64,000 nt of DNA from Ciceribacter ferrooxidans (GCF_004137355.1 NZ_SDVB01000170.1:538918-602917), one strand, 5' to 3'. Counted from the first letter of the stretch, positions 18,951 to 28,517 are shown. The notes: generated from the letters alone by a model not told the origin. Program-made: numbers and translations.

Positions 18951-19547
18951 ATGAAACTCCTCTGCTCCTCCACCTCGCCCTATTCCTCGAAAGTGCGCAT
19001 GGCGCTTCGCTATCTCGACATCGAAGCAGAGGTGGTGCGGGTCGCCACCAGCGAAGACCCGCCGGAACTGATCGACAACAATCCGCTCGGCAAGATCCCG
19101 ACGCTTCTTTCCGATCAGGACGGGCCGATCTTCGACAACGTCGCCATCATGCACTATCTCGATCGCCGCTCGAAGGGCGGGCTCTATCCGCGCAAAAGAC
19201 GCAAGCGCACCGAGGCGGAGGTGCTGGAAGCGCTCTGCGACGGGATCACCGACTGCCTCGTCGCGATCGTCTACGAACGGCGCCAGCGCCCGGAAGAACG
19301 CGTGCATCAGCCCTATATCGACCGGCAATGGCAGAAGGTGAGCCGCGGGCTCGATTACCTGAACGCCAACCTGCCGAAAACCGGCAAGTCGCTTCACGGC
19401 GGGCATTTTTCCCTGGCGGCGCTGATCGGCTACCTGATGCTCCGCTTCCCCGGCGAGTGGGAGGACGGGCGCACGGCGCTGGCCGCCTGGCCGCAGAAAT
19501 TCGAGAAGCGTTTCGAGGATTATGCGGAACTGAAGCCGCAGGCGTGA
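18951..19547 (+). CDS. Glutathione S-transferase family protein
   Basis: 198 residues from the ATG at 18951, which has GGAAG 4-8 bases upstream; a GTG 24 bases earlier overlaps the RNase T2 stop. The thioredoxin-like N-domain starts MKLLCSSTSPYSSKVRMAL, contains the cis-proline loop NPLGKIPTL and ends with DNVAIMHYLD, followed by an all-helical C-domain. Substrate unknown. Convergent with omp25. Confidence 0.88.
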   Translation: MKLLCSSTSPYSSKVRMALRYLDIEAEVVRVATSEDPPELIDNNPLGKIPTLLSDQDGPIFDNVAIMHYLDRRSKGGLYPRKRRKRTEAEVLEALCDGITDCLVAIVYERRQRPEERVHQPYIDRQWQKVSRGLDYLNANLPKTGKSLHGGHFSLAALIGYLMLRFPGEWEDGRTALAAWPQKFEKRFEDYAELKPQA

Positions 19548-19574
19548 TCGCCAACCGACAACGGCAAAGCAGAA

Positions 19575-19605
19575 CAAAAAAAGCCGGGCGCTGGGCCCGG
19601 CTTTT
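19575..19605. terminator. Bidirectional Rho-independent terminator
   Basis: A perfect 9-bp stem AAGCCGGGC/GCCCGGCTT (19581-19589 and 19595-19603) with loop GCTGG. It has TTTT on the plus side and a run of As before it (T-run on the minus strand). It serves the GST gene and the Omp25 gene, which converge here. Confidence 0.9.
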
Positions 19606-19628
19606 CTCGTGATGTCGTCTTGCGGCGA

Positions 19629-20270
19629 TCAGAACTTGACGCCGATACCGACCTTGACGCTGTGATCGTCGAAACCACGCGAGACGGTCGCACCGTCGAG
19701 GTCGAAGTCGCGAGACTGGTAGTCGGTGTAGCGATACTCGACGCGAGCCGTGATGTTGTTCGTGACCATGGCTTCGACACCGGCACCGACGGTGTAACCG
19801 GCGGCAAGTTTCTCATCCGAGTCGGTGGCGCTCTCGAGCTTGTTGTTCGAAAGCGCGAGACCGGCCGTACCATAGATCAGGAAGGGGTTCATGTCGTAGC
19901 CGACGCGGCCACGGAGAGACCCGTTCACGCCCTGCGTACCGGTCAGGCCGGTACCGGCGTCACCGTCTTCGCCGGTATAGGCGATGTCGGCTTCCGCACC
20001 GTAGACGATCTGGCCGTTCTGGAAGTTGTAGCCGCCGTAGAGCGAGCCACCGAAGCCCTTGGCGTCATAATCGCCACTGCCGAAACGGCCCCAGTCGTAG
20101 TTCGCGGTCGCACCGACATAGGCACCGGCCCAGTTGCTGACGGGCGCGCTGTAGCTTTCGGTCGCGGCAGGAGCCTCGGGGATCTGGTCGACGGCATCGG
20201 CGGCCTGAGCGGTCGAGAACGTCGCGACACCGGCGGCGGTTGCCATGAGGATCATAACGAGTTTACGCAT
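19629..20270 (-). CDS. Omp25/RopB-type outer membrane protein
   Basis: 213 residues. The signal peptide ends at STAQAADA (about residue 23). The mature protein is an eight-stranded outer-membrane beta-barrel of the Omp25/Omp31 family: NWAGAYVGATANYDWG, SLYGGYNFQNGQIVYGAEAD, VNGSLRGRVGYDMNPFLIYGTAGLALS, ARVEYRYTDY and a terminal aromatic residue KVGIGVKF. It is monocistronic with a strong AAGGAG site and an AT-rich upstream region, suggesting high expression. Confidence 0.9.
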   Translation of the reverse strand: MRKLVMILMATAAGVATFSTAQAADAVDQIPEAPAATESYSAPVSNWAGAYVGATANYDWGRFGSGDYDAKGFGGSLYGGYNFQNGQIVYGAEADIAYTGEDGDAGTGLTGTQGVNGSLRGRVGYDMNPFLIYGTAGLALSNNKLESATDSDEKLAAGYTVGAGVEAMVTNNITARVEYRYTDYQSRDFDLDGATVSRGFDDHSVKVGIGVKF

Positions 20271-20581
20271 ACTAGTCTCCTTTTCAGTCCGTTGCCGCAG
20301 GCGAACATTTCAAAGTGGCGGCATGAACAATTGAGCGGGTTACCTCGCCCGTTCCGAGAATAAATGTGGCGGCCAATTGAGGAATTGGAAGAGCCGAATT
20401 GTGAATTCATTGTGGCACAGAAATGACGGAAATTAGATGTTGCTAAACCGCAACAAACTTTTTGTTAACTATGTTTAATGTTGTTTCGATTAATACTCGT
20501 TAATATCACAATTGAACTTCAGTCTTACCAAGTAGAACGCAGGCGAGGATATCGAAAAGAATTTGCATTCCCTATTTAAGA
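20271..20581. other. AT-rich divergent intergenic region
   Basis: 311 bases between omp25 and the following SDR. Bases from about 20380 to 20560 are markedly AT-rich for this chromosome. They hold GTTGC/GCAAC arms near 20437 and four TTAA words at 20465, 20475, 20490 and 20500 (steps of 10, 15 and 10 bases). I see no gene in it; it must contain the omp25 promoter. Confidence 0.6.
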
Positions 20582-21403
20582 ATGAGCGATACGACATATA
20601 TGCGAGGCAGTTCATCAGAAGTCGAAAGCAGAGCGGAAATGGAAAAAGGCATACCGAAGACCGCCCTCGTCACCGGTTCGGGAAAAAGACTTGGTCGCGC
20701 AATCGTCGAGGATCTGGCGCGCCACGGTTTCGCCGTCGCCATCCACGTCAACGGTTCGGTGGACGACGCCGAAGCGCTTGCAGACGACTTGCGGCGCGAC
20801 GGCACACGGACGGCGGTGCTTGCCGCCGATTTCCGTGACATCGCGCAGACGGCCGCACTCATGGATGCCGCCAATGCCGCTCTCGGTCCGATCGGGCTCC
20901 TCGTCAACAATGCCTCGGTGTTTCTGGAAGACGATGCCAGCGCCTTCGACGCGGAGAGCTTCTCCGCCCATTTCGATCTGCATGTCCGCGCGCCGTCGAT
21001 CCTCGGCGCGGCCTTCTTCCGGCAGGTGCCGGACGACGCACGGGGGCTGATCGTCAACATCGTCGACCAGCGGGTGCTGGCACCCACGCCCTCCTTCTAT
21101 TCCTATACGCTGTCGAAATCCGCCCTGCTTGCGGCGACTCGGACGATGGCGCAGGCTTTCGCGCCGAAGGTCCGCGTGAACGGCATCGGTCCGGGGCCGA
21201 CATTCCGCAGCACCCGGCAGGAGGAAGCGGACTTCCAGGCGCAGATCGACGCCCTACCGCTCGGCCGCGGACCGGAGCTTGCGGAATTCGGGCGGACGAT
21301 CCGCTTTCTTTTTGACACGCCGTCGATCACCGGCCAAATGATTGCCGTCGACGGCGGCCAGCATCTTGCCTGGCAGAGGCCGGGCACGGAGATTGTGGAA
21401 TGA
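20582..21403 (+). CDS. SDR family oxidoreductase (FolM/pteridine reductase-like)
   Basis: 273 residues if the first ATG is used; 254 from the ATG at 20639, where similarity to other SDRs begins. Neither has a strong ribosome binding site. The cofactor loop [12 protein letters not shown], catalytic [10 protein letters not shown] and GPGPTFRS are present. TGSGKRLG with Arg favours NADPH and resembles dihydromonapterin/pteridine reductases. It overlaps uvrC by four bases. Specific substrate uncertain. Confidence 0.82.
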   Translation: MSDTTYMRGSSSEVESRAEMEKGIPKTALVTGSGKRLGRAIVEDLARHGFAVAIHVNGSVDDAEALADDLRRDGTRTAVLAADFRDIAQTAALMDAANAALGPIGLLVNNASVFLEDDASAFDAESFSAHFDLHVRAPSILGAAFFRQVPDDARGLIVNIVDQRVLAPTPSFYSYTLSKSALLAATRTMAQAFAPKVRVNGIGPGPTFRSTRQEEADFQAQIDALPLGRGPELAEFGRTIRFLFDTPSITGQMIAVDGGQHLAWQRPGTEIVE

Positions 21404-23424
21404 CGGGAGGAAAGCTGCCGGACGGCGGCGTTCTCTATGACGGGACCGAGGATGAGGACGAAGGCGTCGTCGAGAGCGAATCGCCCGTGTCCGCGCTTCC
21501 GATCGACTGGAACGAGGGCGGCATCGACCACCAAGGCCTCTCCGGTGCGGAACTGATCGGCGAGTTCGTCAAGAAGCTGCCGAACAGCCCCGGCGTCTAC
21601 CGAATGATGAACGCCGACGGCGACGTGCTCTATGTCGGCAAGGCCCGCAGCCTCAAGAAGCGCGTCGGCAACTATGCGCAGGGCCGCGTGCATTCCAACC
21701 GTATCGCACGCATGGTGCGCGAGACGGCGCATATGGAATTCGTCACGACCCGGACCGAGGTCGAGGCGCTGCTGCTCGAGGCCAATCTCATCAAGCGACT
21801 GAGGCCGCGCTTCAACGTCCTGCTGCGCGACGACAAGAGCTTTCCCTATATCCTGATCACCGGCGACAGCCGGGCGCCGGCGATCTTCAAGCACCGGGGC
21901 GCGCGTGCCCGCAAGGGCGACTATTTCGGCCCCTTCGCCTCGGCGAGCGCCGTCGGCCGCACGATCAATTCGCTGCAGCGGGCCTTTCTCCTGCGCACCT
22001 GCACCGACAGCGTCTTCGAGACGCGCACGCGCCCCTGCCTGCTCTACCAGATCAAGCGCTGCTCCGGCCCCTGCACGCGTGAGATCAGCGATGAAGGCTA
22101 TGCCGGGCTCGTCCGGGAAGCGAAGGACTTCCTCTCCGGCAAGAGCCAGAACGTCAAGGCGGCGATCGCGAAGGCGATGAACGAGGCAGCGGAAAACCTC
22201 GACTTCGAGCGCGCAGCCGTCTTCCGCGACAGGCTGGCGGCACTTTCCCACGTGCAGAGCCACCAAGGCATCAACCCGGCCGGCATCGAAGAGGCTGACG
22301 TCTTCGCGATCCATCACGAAGGCGGGCTCTCCTGCATACAGGTCTTCTTCTTCCGCACCGGCCAGAACTGGGGCAACCGCGCCTATTTCCCGAAGGCGGA
22401 CCCGCAGCTTTCCGGCGCCGAGGTGCTCGGCGCCTTCCTCACGCAGTTCTACGACGACAAGCCCTGCCCGCGGCAGGTGCTGCTCTCGGAAACGATCGAG
22501 GAACAGGACCTGCTCGCCGCCGCCCTTTCCGAGCGCGCCGGCCACAAGGTGCAGGTGCTCGTGCCGCAGCGCGGCGAAAAAAAGGACATTCTCGACCACG
22601 TGGTCGCCAATGCCCGCGAGGCACACGGCCGCAAGCTTGCAGAAACGGCCTCGCAATCGCGCCTGCTCGCAGGCTTTGCCGAGACCTTCGGCCTGCCTTA
22701 CGTCCCCCGCCGCATCGAGATCTACGACAACTCGCACATCATGGGCACGAATGCCGTCGGCGGCATGGTGGTGGCGGGGCCGGAAGGCTTCGTGAAGAAC
22801 CAGTACCGCAAGTTCAACATCCGCTCGACGGACATCACCCCCGGCGACGACTTCGGCATGATGCGGGAGGTGATGACGCGGCGTTTCTCGCGCCTGCTGA
22901 AGGAAGAGGGCAAGCCCGACCGCAGCCAGCCGCCGGCCGAAGATGCGGAAAGCCAGTTCCCCGCCTGGCCGGACGTCATCCTGATCGACGGCGGCCAGGG
23001 CCAGATGACGGCTGTGCGCGCCATCCTCGACGACCTCGACATCCGCGACTGCGTGACGGCGATCGGCGTCGCCAAGGGCGTCGACCGCGACGCCGGCCGC
23101 GAGCGCTTCTTCATCGAGGGGCGGCCCGATTTCACCCTGCCGCCGCGTGACCCCGTGCTCTATTTCATCCAGCGGCTGCGCGACGAGGCGCACCGCTTCG
23201 CGATCGGCTCGCACCGGGCGCGGCGCAAGAAGGAGATGGTCAAGAACCCGCTCGACGAGATCGGCGGAATCGGCCCGTCCCGCAAGCGGGCGCTTCTCCA
23301 GCATTTCGGCACGGCGAAGGCCGTCTCGCGAGCGGCGATCAGCGACCTCACTTCGGTCGAGGGCATTTCCGAAGCCGTCGCCCGCCAGATCTACAATCAC
23401 TTTCACGAGAGCGGCACGGAATAG
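21400..23424 (+). CDS. uvrC: Excinuclease ABC subunit C
   Basis: Makes both incisions in nucleotide excision repair. 674 residues: a 50-residue acidic N-terminal leader, then the GIY-YIG domain ([19 protein letters not shown]). Next come the cysteine stretch [29 protein letters not shown], the UVR helix-loop that binds UvrB ([14 protein letters not shown]) and the RNase H-like second nuclease ([20 protein letters not shown]). C-terminal helix-hairpin-helix motifs ([24 protein letters not shown]) complete it. Coupled to the upstream SDR by ATGA. Confidence 0.97.
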   Translation: MTGGKLPDGGVLYDGTEDEDEGVVESESPVSALPIDWNEGGIDHQGLSGAELIGEFVKKLPNSPGVYRMMNADGDVLYVGKARSLKKRVGNYAQGRVHSNRIARMVRETAHMEFVTTRTEVEALLLEANLIKRLRPRFNVLLRDDKSFPYILITGDSRAPAIFKHRGARARKGDYFGPFASASAVGRTINSLQRAFLLRTCTDSVFETRTRPCLLYQIKRCSGPCTREISDEGYAGLVREAKDFLSGKSQNVKAAIAKAMNEAAENLDFERAAVFRDRLAALSHVQSHQGINPAGIEEADVFAIHHEGGLSCIQVFFFRTGQNWGNRAYFPKADPQLSGAEVLGAFLTQFYDDKPCPRQVLLSETIEEQDLLAAALSERAGHKVQVLVPQRGEKKDILDHVVANAREAHGRKLAETASQSRLLAGFAETFGLPYVPRRIEIYDNSHIMGTNAVGGMVVAGPEGFVKNQYRKFNIRSTDITPGDDFGMMREVMTRRFSRLLKEEGKPDRSQPPAEDAESQFPAWPDVILIDGGQGQMTAVRAILDDLDIRDCVTAIGVAKGVDRDAGRERFFIEGRPDFTLPPRDPVLYFIQRLRDEAHRFAIGSHRARRKKEMVKNPLDEIGGIGPSRKRALLQHFGTAKAVSRAAISDLTSVEGISEAVARQIYNHFHESGTE

Positions 23425-23608
23425 GCCCGGCCGCCGGCGATCAATCCCCGACATGCGCGCGTGCAGAATTGCGCGTGTCGGAATCACAAACATCTCAGTT
23501 CCGCCGCAGGTCTATGTGACGGAAGACGAAAAAACCGGTGGGTCACCAGTTGACGGTGATGAGAGAAAACCGTCATCTACACCCGAATTGAGAAATCACA
23601 GGTCTTTC

Positions 23609-24190
23609 ATGGCGTCCCGCGCACTAAACATCCCCAATCTGCTGACCTATGGCCGCATCGTCGCGGTTCCCGTCATCGTTCTCTGCTTCTTCGTCGAGGG
23701 ACGACTCGCGAGCTCCGACTGGGCTCGCTGGACGGCACTGACGCTCTTCATCATCGCCTCGGTCACCGACTTCTTCGACGGCTATCTGGCGCGCATCTGG
23801 AACCAGACCTCGAACATCGGCCGCATGCTCGACCCGATCGCCGACAAGCTGCTGGTCGCCTCCGTCCTGCTGCTGATGGCAGCCGACGGCACCATCGCCG
23901 GCTGGTCGCTCTGGGCGGCGATCACCATTCTCTGCCGCGAAATCCTCGTCTCGGGGCTCAGGGAATATCTGGCGGCACTCAAGGTCAGCGTGCCGGTCAC
24001 CCGCATCGCCAAGTGGAAGACGACGATCCAGATGGTCGCCATCGCCTTCCTGCTCGCCGGCCCCGCCGGTGACAAATTCCTGCCCTATACGACGGAAGCC
24101 GGCATCACGCTTCTCTGGATCGCAGCCCTGCTGACGATCTACACCGGTTACGACTACTTCCGTGCCGGCGTGAAGCACATGGTGGACTGA
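23609..24190 (+). CDS. pgsA: CDP-diacylglycerol-glycerol-3-phosphate 3-phosphatidyltransferase
   Basis: Committed step of phosphatidylglycerol synthesis at the inner membrane. 193 residues with several hydrophobic helices. The CDP-alcohol phosphotransferase motif DFFDGYLAR followed by GRMLDPIADK (DX2DGX2ARX8GX3DX3D) is complete. The ATG at 23609 gives the usual N-terminus MASRALNIPNLLTYGR. It follows uvrC with a 184-base gap and precedes moaD by 5 bases. Confidence 0.95.
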   Translation: MASRALNIPNLLTYGRIVAVPVIVLCFFVEGRLASSDWARWTALTLFIIASVTDFFDGYLARIWNQTSNIGRMLDPIADKLLVASVLLLMAADGTIAGWSLWAAITILCREILVSGLREYLAALKVSVPVTRIAKWKTTIQMVAIAFLLAGPAGDKFLPYTTEAGITLLWIAALLTIYTGYDYFRAGVKHMVD

Positions 24191-24195
24191 CTGCG

Positions 24196-24447
24196 ATGAA
24201 GCTCGTCTATTTCGCATGGGTGCGGGAGAGGATCGGCAAGGGCGAGGAAGAGCTCGACCTGCCGGAGAGCGTCGTCACGGCCGGCGACCTCATCCAGTAC
24301 CTGAGCGGGCTCGGCGAGGAATACGAGGCCGCCTTCCAGTTTCCGCAGGCGATCCGCGTCGCAGTGAACCAGGAGCACGTGGAGCACCACGAGCCGATCG
24401 CCGGCGCCCGCGAGATCGGCCTGTTTCCGCCAATGACGGGTGGCTGA
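24196..24447 (+). CDS. moaD: Molybdopterin synthase sulfur carrier subunit MoaD
   Basis: A ubiquitin-like 83-residue protein. The C-terminal tail FPPMTGG carries the Gly-Gly that receives sulfur as a thiocarboxylate for molybdopterin synthesis. It is followed directly by moaE, its partner subunit. Confidence 0.95.
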   Translation: MKLVYFAWVRERIGKGEEELDLPESVVTAGDLIQYLSGLGEEYEAAFQFPQAIRVAVNQEHVEHHEPIAGAREIGLFPPMTGG

Positions 24448-24448
24448 G

Positions 24449-24910
24449 ATGGCTGCCGCGCCGAGCATCCGCGTCCAGCGCGAGGATTTCGACGCCACTG
24501 CCGAGACCGCGGCGCTGACGGCCGGACGCCAGGATATCGGTGCCGTGGTCAGCTTCGTCGGCCTTTGCCGTGACGAGGCCGGCACGCTTTCCGCCCTTGA
24601 GCTCGAACACTATCCCGGCATGGCGGAGGCGGAGATGCGGCGCATCGCCGGCATCGCCATCGAGCGCTTCGGGCTTCTCTGCCTCACCGCCATCCACCGC
24701 TACGGCAAGATCGCGCCCGGCGAGAATATCGTGCTGGTCATTGCGGCCGCCCCGCATCGTCAAGCCGCCTTCGATGGCGCCGCGTTCATGATGGATTATC
24801 TGAAAACTTCCGCCCCCTTCTGGAAGAAGGAGCACCGGCGCGACGGTTCCGCCGGAGACTGGGTCTCGGCCAAGGACGCCGACACCCGCGCGCTCGACAA
24901 GTGGCGATAG
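24449..24910 (+). CDS. moaE: Molybdopterin synthase catalytic subunit MoaE
   Basis: 153 residues from the ATG one base after the moaD stop; an in-frame GTG at 24440 overlaps moaD and could also be used. Family features are GAVVSFVGLCRD, LELEHYPGMAE, HRYGKIAPGENIV and the catalytic lysine region FWKKEHRRDGSAGDWV. Together with MoaD it inserts dithiolene sulfur into precursor Z. Confidence 0.95.
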   Translation: MAAAPSIRVQREDFDATAETAALTAGRQDIGAVVSFVGLCRDEAGTLSALELEHYPGMAEAEMRRIAGIAIERFGLLCLTAIHRYGKIAPGENIVLVIAAAPHRQAAFDGAAFMMDYLKTSAPFWKKEHRRDGSAGDWVSAKDADTRALDKWR

Positions 24911-24919
24911 GCGCCATTC

Positions 24920-25816
24920 TTAGGGGATCGCCCGCTCCTGCCGGCTGATCACCAACACGGTCACCAAGCCTCCGACAATGACGAGATCCCGCCAGAGGAT
25001 GGGGCCGTAGCCGCTCCAGAGCGTCTCGGCGAGAGCGACGGCGGCGGCACCGAGCGCCGAGCGCAGCGGCACCGAATAGCCGCCGGCCGCAGCCACCAGC
25101 ACCACCTTGAGGCCGAACATCAGCCCCGCCCCGAAATCCATCGTGCCGTAATACGAAGTCGCGAGCACACCGCAGACGGCGGCGATCGCCGCCGAGGCGA
25201 CGTAGGACCAGACGAAGACGGCGCGCGCATCCGTCCCGCACATCTCGGCGGCCAGCGGATCGTCGGCGACGCCGCGCCAGACCCGGCCCAGGCGGGTGCG
25301 TGTGAGAAGCAGGTGGCCCACGAAGACGAGCGAGACCATTATCGCGGCATTCAAAAGCTGGATGAGCGTCAGCGTCACCTTGAAGCCACCGTCGGCCCAG
25401 AAGACGACTTCGCGGTTGAGGAAGGGCGAGAGCCACAGGCCGCGGCTCTCCATGGCGATCCGCACCATCTCCTCCAGCACTACGAGCACGCCGAGCGAGG
25501 CGACGATCACCGTGTTCGGCGAGGCCCGCCGCAGCGGCAACATCACGTGGCGGCCGATCAGCACCGCGGCGCCGAACGTATAGAGCAAGGAGGCCGCGGC
25601 GCCGAGGGCGAGCGCCGCCGGCAGCACGAGATAGAGCTGGTTCCAGCCGGCGTGGGCGAAGAAGACATAGATCTGTCCGGCGAAGGCGAAGAGCGCACCG
25701 AAGGTGATGTCGGCACGGCGCGTCATGGCGAAGGCGAGCGAATAGCCGAAGGCGAGCGCCGCATAGAGCGCGGCGACCGGCACCGCATTGGCGAGTTGCT
25801 GCAACAGATAAGCCAT
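24920..25816 (-). CDS. LivH-like branched-chain amino acid ABC permease (solitary)
   Basis: 298 residues, about eight hydrophobic segments. It resembles LivH: an N-terminal AALYAALAFGYSLAFAMTRRADITFG, the EAA-like cytoplasmic loop TRLGRVWRGVADDPLAAEMCGTDA (cut by one or two residues from the consensus), and AGLMFGLKVVLVAAAGG. No LivM, ATPase or binding protein is encoded nearby, so it must borrow partners or act alone. It is divergent from a CGNR regulator, with a palindrome in the shared promoter. Confidence 0.85.
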   Translation of the reverse strand: MAYLLQQLANAVPVAALYAALAFGYSLAFAMTRRADITFGALFAFAGQIYVFFAHAGWNQLYLVLPAALALGAAASLLYTFGAAVLIGRHVMLPLRRASPNTVIVASLGVLVVLEEMVRIAMESRGLWLSPFLNREVVFWADGGFKVTLTLIQLLNAAIMVSLVFVGHLLLTRTRLGRVWRGVADDPLAAEMCGTDARAVFVWSYVASAAIAAVCGVLATSYYGTMDFGAGLMFGLKVVLVAAAGGYSVPLRSALGAAAVALAETLWSGYGPILWRDLVIVGGLVTVLVISRQERAIP

Positions 25817-25840
25817 GATCCCTCTCTTCTTTCGAGAGAT

Positions 25841-25874
25841 TTATAACTACCATTTTTGATTTTACCAGTTATAA
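25841..25874. promoter_or_regulatory. Palindrome between LivH-like and CGNR genes
   Basis: TTATAACT (25841-25848) and AGTTATAA (25867-25874) are a perfect inverted repeat with an 18-base AT-rich centre. TATAAT at 25870-25875 is an ideal -10 box only 6 bases from the CGNR ATG. The other arm provides a TATAAA -10-like word for the LivH-like gene. Probable operator for the CGNR protein. Confidence 0.6.
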
Positions 25875-25881
25875 TTCTGCC

Positions 25882-26430
25882 ATGACCTTCTCCTGGACCC
25901 CTCATCGCTTCTCCGGTGGAACACTGGCTTTCGACGTCGCCAACAGCGTCGTCCTCCGCTTCGACCCCGACCGCCGCGTCGATCGTTTCGACGATCCGGC
26001 GCAACTCGACCTGTTCGTTCCGGCCGCCCGCACGCATGGCGCGGAGCACGATCTCCTTGCAAAGCTCGCACCGCTGACGCCCGGCGGCCGGGAACGGTTC
26101 ATCCGCCTGCGTGAGGAGATCGACGGCTATTTCCGCGCCCGCGCGGCCGGCCTCGACACGCGCGAGCGGCTTGCCTCCCTTCTTGAGGCGATCGCCGCGA
26201 ACCTGCGTGCGGCGGAGAGCGGCGATGCGCTCGATGCCGCAACCGCGTTCTCCGCGCTCCGGCTCGTGTCGGCGCCGGAACAGGACCGGATCAAGATCTG
26301 CGCCAAATGCGGCTGGCTGTTCCTCGACCGCAGCAAGAACCGCAGCCGCACCTGGTGCGACATGGCGGTCTGCGGCAACCGCACGAAGGCGCACCGCCAT
26401 TATCGCAAGAAGAAGGAAGCCTTGTCATGA
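25882..26430 (+). CDS. CGNR zinc finger transcriptional regulator
   Basis: 182 residues with an N-terminal ABATE-type putative stress-sensing domain (FSGGTLAFDVANSV, FDDPAQLDLF). The C-terminal CGNR zinc finger is CAKCGWLFLDRSKNRSRTWC then MAVCGNRTKAHRHYRKK. Such proteins are predicted DNA-binding regulators. The gene overlaps the lipoprotein gene by four bases and is divergent from the LivH-like permease. A -10 box right before the start codon suggests a leaderless or very short-leader transcript. Confidence 0.9.
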   Translation: MTFSWTPHRFSGGTLAFDVANSVVLRFDPDRRVDRFDDPAQLDLFVPAARTHGAEHDLLAKLAPLTPGGRERFIRLREEIDGYFRARAAGLDTRERLASLLEAIAANLRAAESGDALDAATAFSALRLVSAPEQDRIKICAKCGWLFLDRSKNRSRTWCDMAVCGNRTKAHRHYRKKKEALS

Positions 26431-26948
26431 GAACGCGATGGATCGCCACCGCCCTGCTCGCGCTGTTGCCACTCGCGGGCTGCCAGCGCGAGGACGCGAA
26501 CGAGCCGCTCCAGGTCTCGGGGCGTGTCTTCATCTTCAACTACCGCATCGCCGCTGCGACCTACGTCATCACGCTTGCGCGCAACGGTCCGCTGCCGGAG
26601 GAGAGCTTCGCCGAGACGACCTACGAGAACCCGGCCGGCGGCCCGCCACTCGTCGCACGCTCGAAGATCTTCCCCTTCTGGGAGAAGGTGTCGCTCGAGA
26701 GCCCACCGGTCCACTGCGTCGTCAAGGACAAGCCTTACGCCGTGACGATCCGCATCCTCGACGACGAGGACGCGGTGATCCAGACGATCGAAACCAGCGT
26801 AACCTCGACGCTCGACCAGAGCATCCTGCCGGCCAAGCCGCTGGTGGTGGGGCCGATCTACACGCCCAATCCGGAAGTCTTCAAGGGCGATGGCAGCCAG
26901 GATTTCGACCCGGACAAGGATTGCCCGGCGCCGGCTTCCGGGACGTAA
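26427..26948 (+). CDS. YbaY-family lipoprotein
   Basis: 173 residues. A short lipoprotein signal peptide ends in the lipobox LPLAGC (Cys near residue 18). The mature domain has the YbaY/type III secretion-pilotin-like pattern VSGRVFIFNYRIAA...PEESFAETTYEN...PFWEKVSLE. It starts inside the CGNR stop codon (ATGA). Role unknown; predicted to be a membrane-anchored envelope protein. Confidence 0.8.
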   Translation: MRTRWIATALLALLPLAGCQREDANEPLQVSGRVFIFNYRIAAATYVITLARNGPLPEESFAETTYENPAGGPPLVARSKIFPFWEKVSLESPPVHCVVKDKPYAVTIRILDDEDAVIQTIETSVTSTLDQSILPAKPLVVGPIYTPNPEVFKGDGSQDFDPDKDCPAPASGT

Positions 26949-26968
26949 CAGGCGGACCACGAAAAGCC

Positions 26969-26998
26969 GGAAGCCGGAGCGTTTCCGCCCCGGCTTCC
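26969..26998 (-). terminator. Possible ndk terminator
   Basis: A perfect 9-bp stem GGAAGCCGG/CCGGCTTCC with a 12-base loop lies between the convergent YbaY and ndk genes. On the minus strand it is followed by GGCTTTTC, a short T-run, so it fits ndk better than the plus-strand gene. Confidence 0.5.
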
Positions 26999-27041
26999 AG
27001 AATATCTTCAATAGCTTGAGGCGAGAGCCTCAGGACTCGAT

Positions 27042-27464
27042 TCAGCCGACGATCTCGGTGTCGGAGAACCAGTACTTGATTTCCTCGGCGGCGGTTTCCG
27101 GAGCGTCCGAGCCATGAACCGAGTTTTCGCCGATCGACAGCGCGAAGGTCTTGCGGATGGTGCCTTCGGCGGCCTGGGCCGGGTTGGTCGCGCCCATGAT
27201 CTCGCGGTTCTTCAGGATGGCGCCTTCGCCTTCGAGGACCTGTACGACGGTCGGGCCCGAGGTCATGCCTTCAACGAGTTCGCCGAAGAAGGGACGTTCC
27301 TTGTGAACGGCGTAGAAGCCTTCGGCTTCGCGCTTGCTCATCCATACGCGCTTCGACGCGACGACGCGGAGGCCCGCATCTTCGAGCATCTTGGTGATCG
27401 CGCCCGTCAGGTTGCGCTTCGTTGCGTCCGGCTTGATCATCGAAAAAGTGCGTTCAATCGCCAT
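27042..27464 (-). CDS. ndk: Nucleoside-diphosphate kinase
   Basis: Equilibrates NTP and NDP pools. 140 residues from the ATG at 27464, with AAAGGA 8 bases upstream; a start 9 bases earlier is less likely. Signature: [14 protein letters not shown] at the N-terminus, and the active site [12 protein letters not shown] with the phosphorylated histidine. Single gene. Confidence 0.97.
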   Translation of the reverse strand: MAIERTFSMIKPDATKRNLTGAITKMLEDAGLRVVASKRVWMSKREAEGFYAVHKERPFFGELVEGMTSGPTVVQVLEGEGAILKNREIMGATNPAQAAEGTIRKTFALSIGENSVHGSDAPETAAEEIKYWFSDTEIVG

Positions 27465-27633
27465 GGGTCTCATCCTTTTGTCCTACGGGAAAGTGGGCGG
27501 TATCTACCCGCCTCAAGCCCCGAAAACAAGGGGGATGGACGAATTTCACGAGACCGTCATATCATTGCCCGCCGACATGGCCGAGCACCGTTCCCGGGCG
27601 GTCCGGCGACGCGGCAATCGACAGGAGTCCTCC

Positions 27634-28500
27634 ATGAAAAGTCCTCCAGACGGCGCCGGCCGCTCCATCGCGGCCTTGCCCGGACTTGCCGTCCATTGCT
27701 CGATCCTACAGGCGTCGAGCAGCCGCTTCCGGCAGTTCCAGATCGACGAGCCGGCGGTCATCCTCGTCAGGCAGGGCTGGAAGCGCGTCATCACGGACCA
27801 TGACGAGGTCGTCGCCGGTCCGGGCGAAGCGGTCTTCGTGCCGCAGGGGCTCGAATGCGTGATCGTCAACGGCGTCGGAGAGACGGGTGCCTATCACGCC
27901 GAGGCGCTCAGCCTCGCACCGGCGCTCGTCGTCGCCTATGCCGATCCCGCGGCGAGGCCCACGACCGGCGCCGTCCATATCGCGCCGGACGACGGCTTCC
28001 TCGACGCGCTTGCCCGCGCGCGTCAGACCATGGTGGAGGGAACCGCCACGCCGGAGAGCGTTCATCGCCATGTCCTCGGCGAACTGGTGATCCGCCTGCA
28101 GGCGCGCGGGATCGGGCTCCTGCCGGACATGCGCGAACATCTCATCTGGCGCATCCGCGCGCTCGTGCGGACCGATATCGCCGGAGACTGGCCGGCGGCA
28201 GGCGTCGCCGGTGCGCTTGCGATGAGCGAGCAGACGCTGAGGCGCAAGCTCGCCCTTCTCGGCACCAGCCTCACGGAAATCATCGCCGACGTCCGTATGA
28301 CGACCGCGCTTGCCCTCCTCCAGGCGAGCGAACTGCCGATCAACCGTGTGGCGCTCGACGTCGGCTACGGCTCGGCGTCGAAATTCGCCGCACGGTTCCG
28401 CGCCCGCTTCGGATTGTCACCGCGCGACATCCGCTCCGCCGCAGATGACGGCGAGCGTTCCGGGGCAGAAGTCGAGCGTCCGAGAGCCGCGGCGGAGTGA
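27634..28500 (+). CDS. AraC-family transcriptional regulator
   Basis: 288 residues from the ATG with a CAGGAG site. The N-terminal half looks like a cupin-type sensor (WKRVITDHDEVVAGPGEAVFVPQG). The C-terminal half has two helix-turn-helix motifs: GVAGALAMSEQTLRRKLALLGTSL, cut short of the second at INRVALDVGYGSASKFAARFRARFGLSPRD. It lies 42 bases upstream of the PEBP gene, a possible target. The effector is unknown. Confidence 0.88.
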   Translation: MKSPPDGAGRSIAALPGLAVHCSILQASSSRFRQFQIDEPAVILVRQGWKRVITDHDEVVAGPGEAVFVPQGLECVIVNGVGETGAYHAEALSLAPALVVAYADPAARPTTGAVHIAPDDGFLDALARARQTMVEGTATPESVHRHVLGELVIRLQARGIGLLPDMREHLIWRIRALVRTDIAGDWPAAGVAGALAMSEQTLRRKLALLGTSLTEIIADVRMTTALALLQASELPINRVALDVGYGSASKFAARFRARFGLSPRDIRSAADDGERSGAEVERPRAAAE

Positions 28501-28517
28501 AGTGCCGGTTACGGTAG

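Noticed and set aside
20465-20503. Canonical CtrA binding sites
   Set aside because: Spacing is 6, not the 7 of the known site; kept only as a low-interest observation.
21103-23493. Open frame of 796 codons antisense to uvrC
   Set aside because: Antisense shadow of uvrC with no motif.
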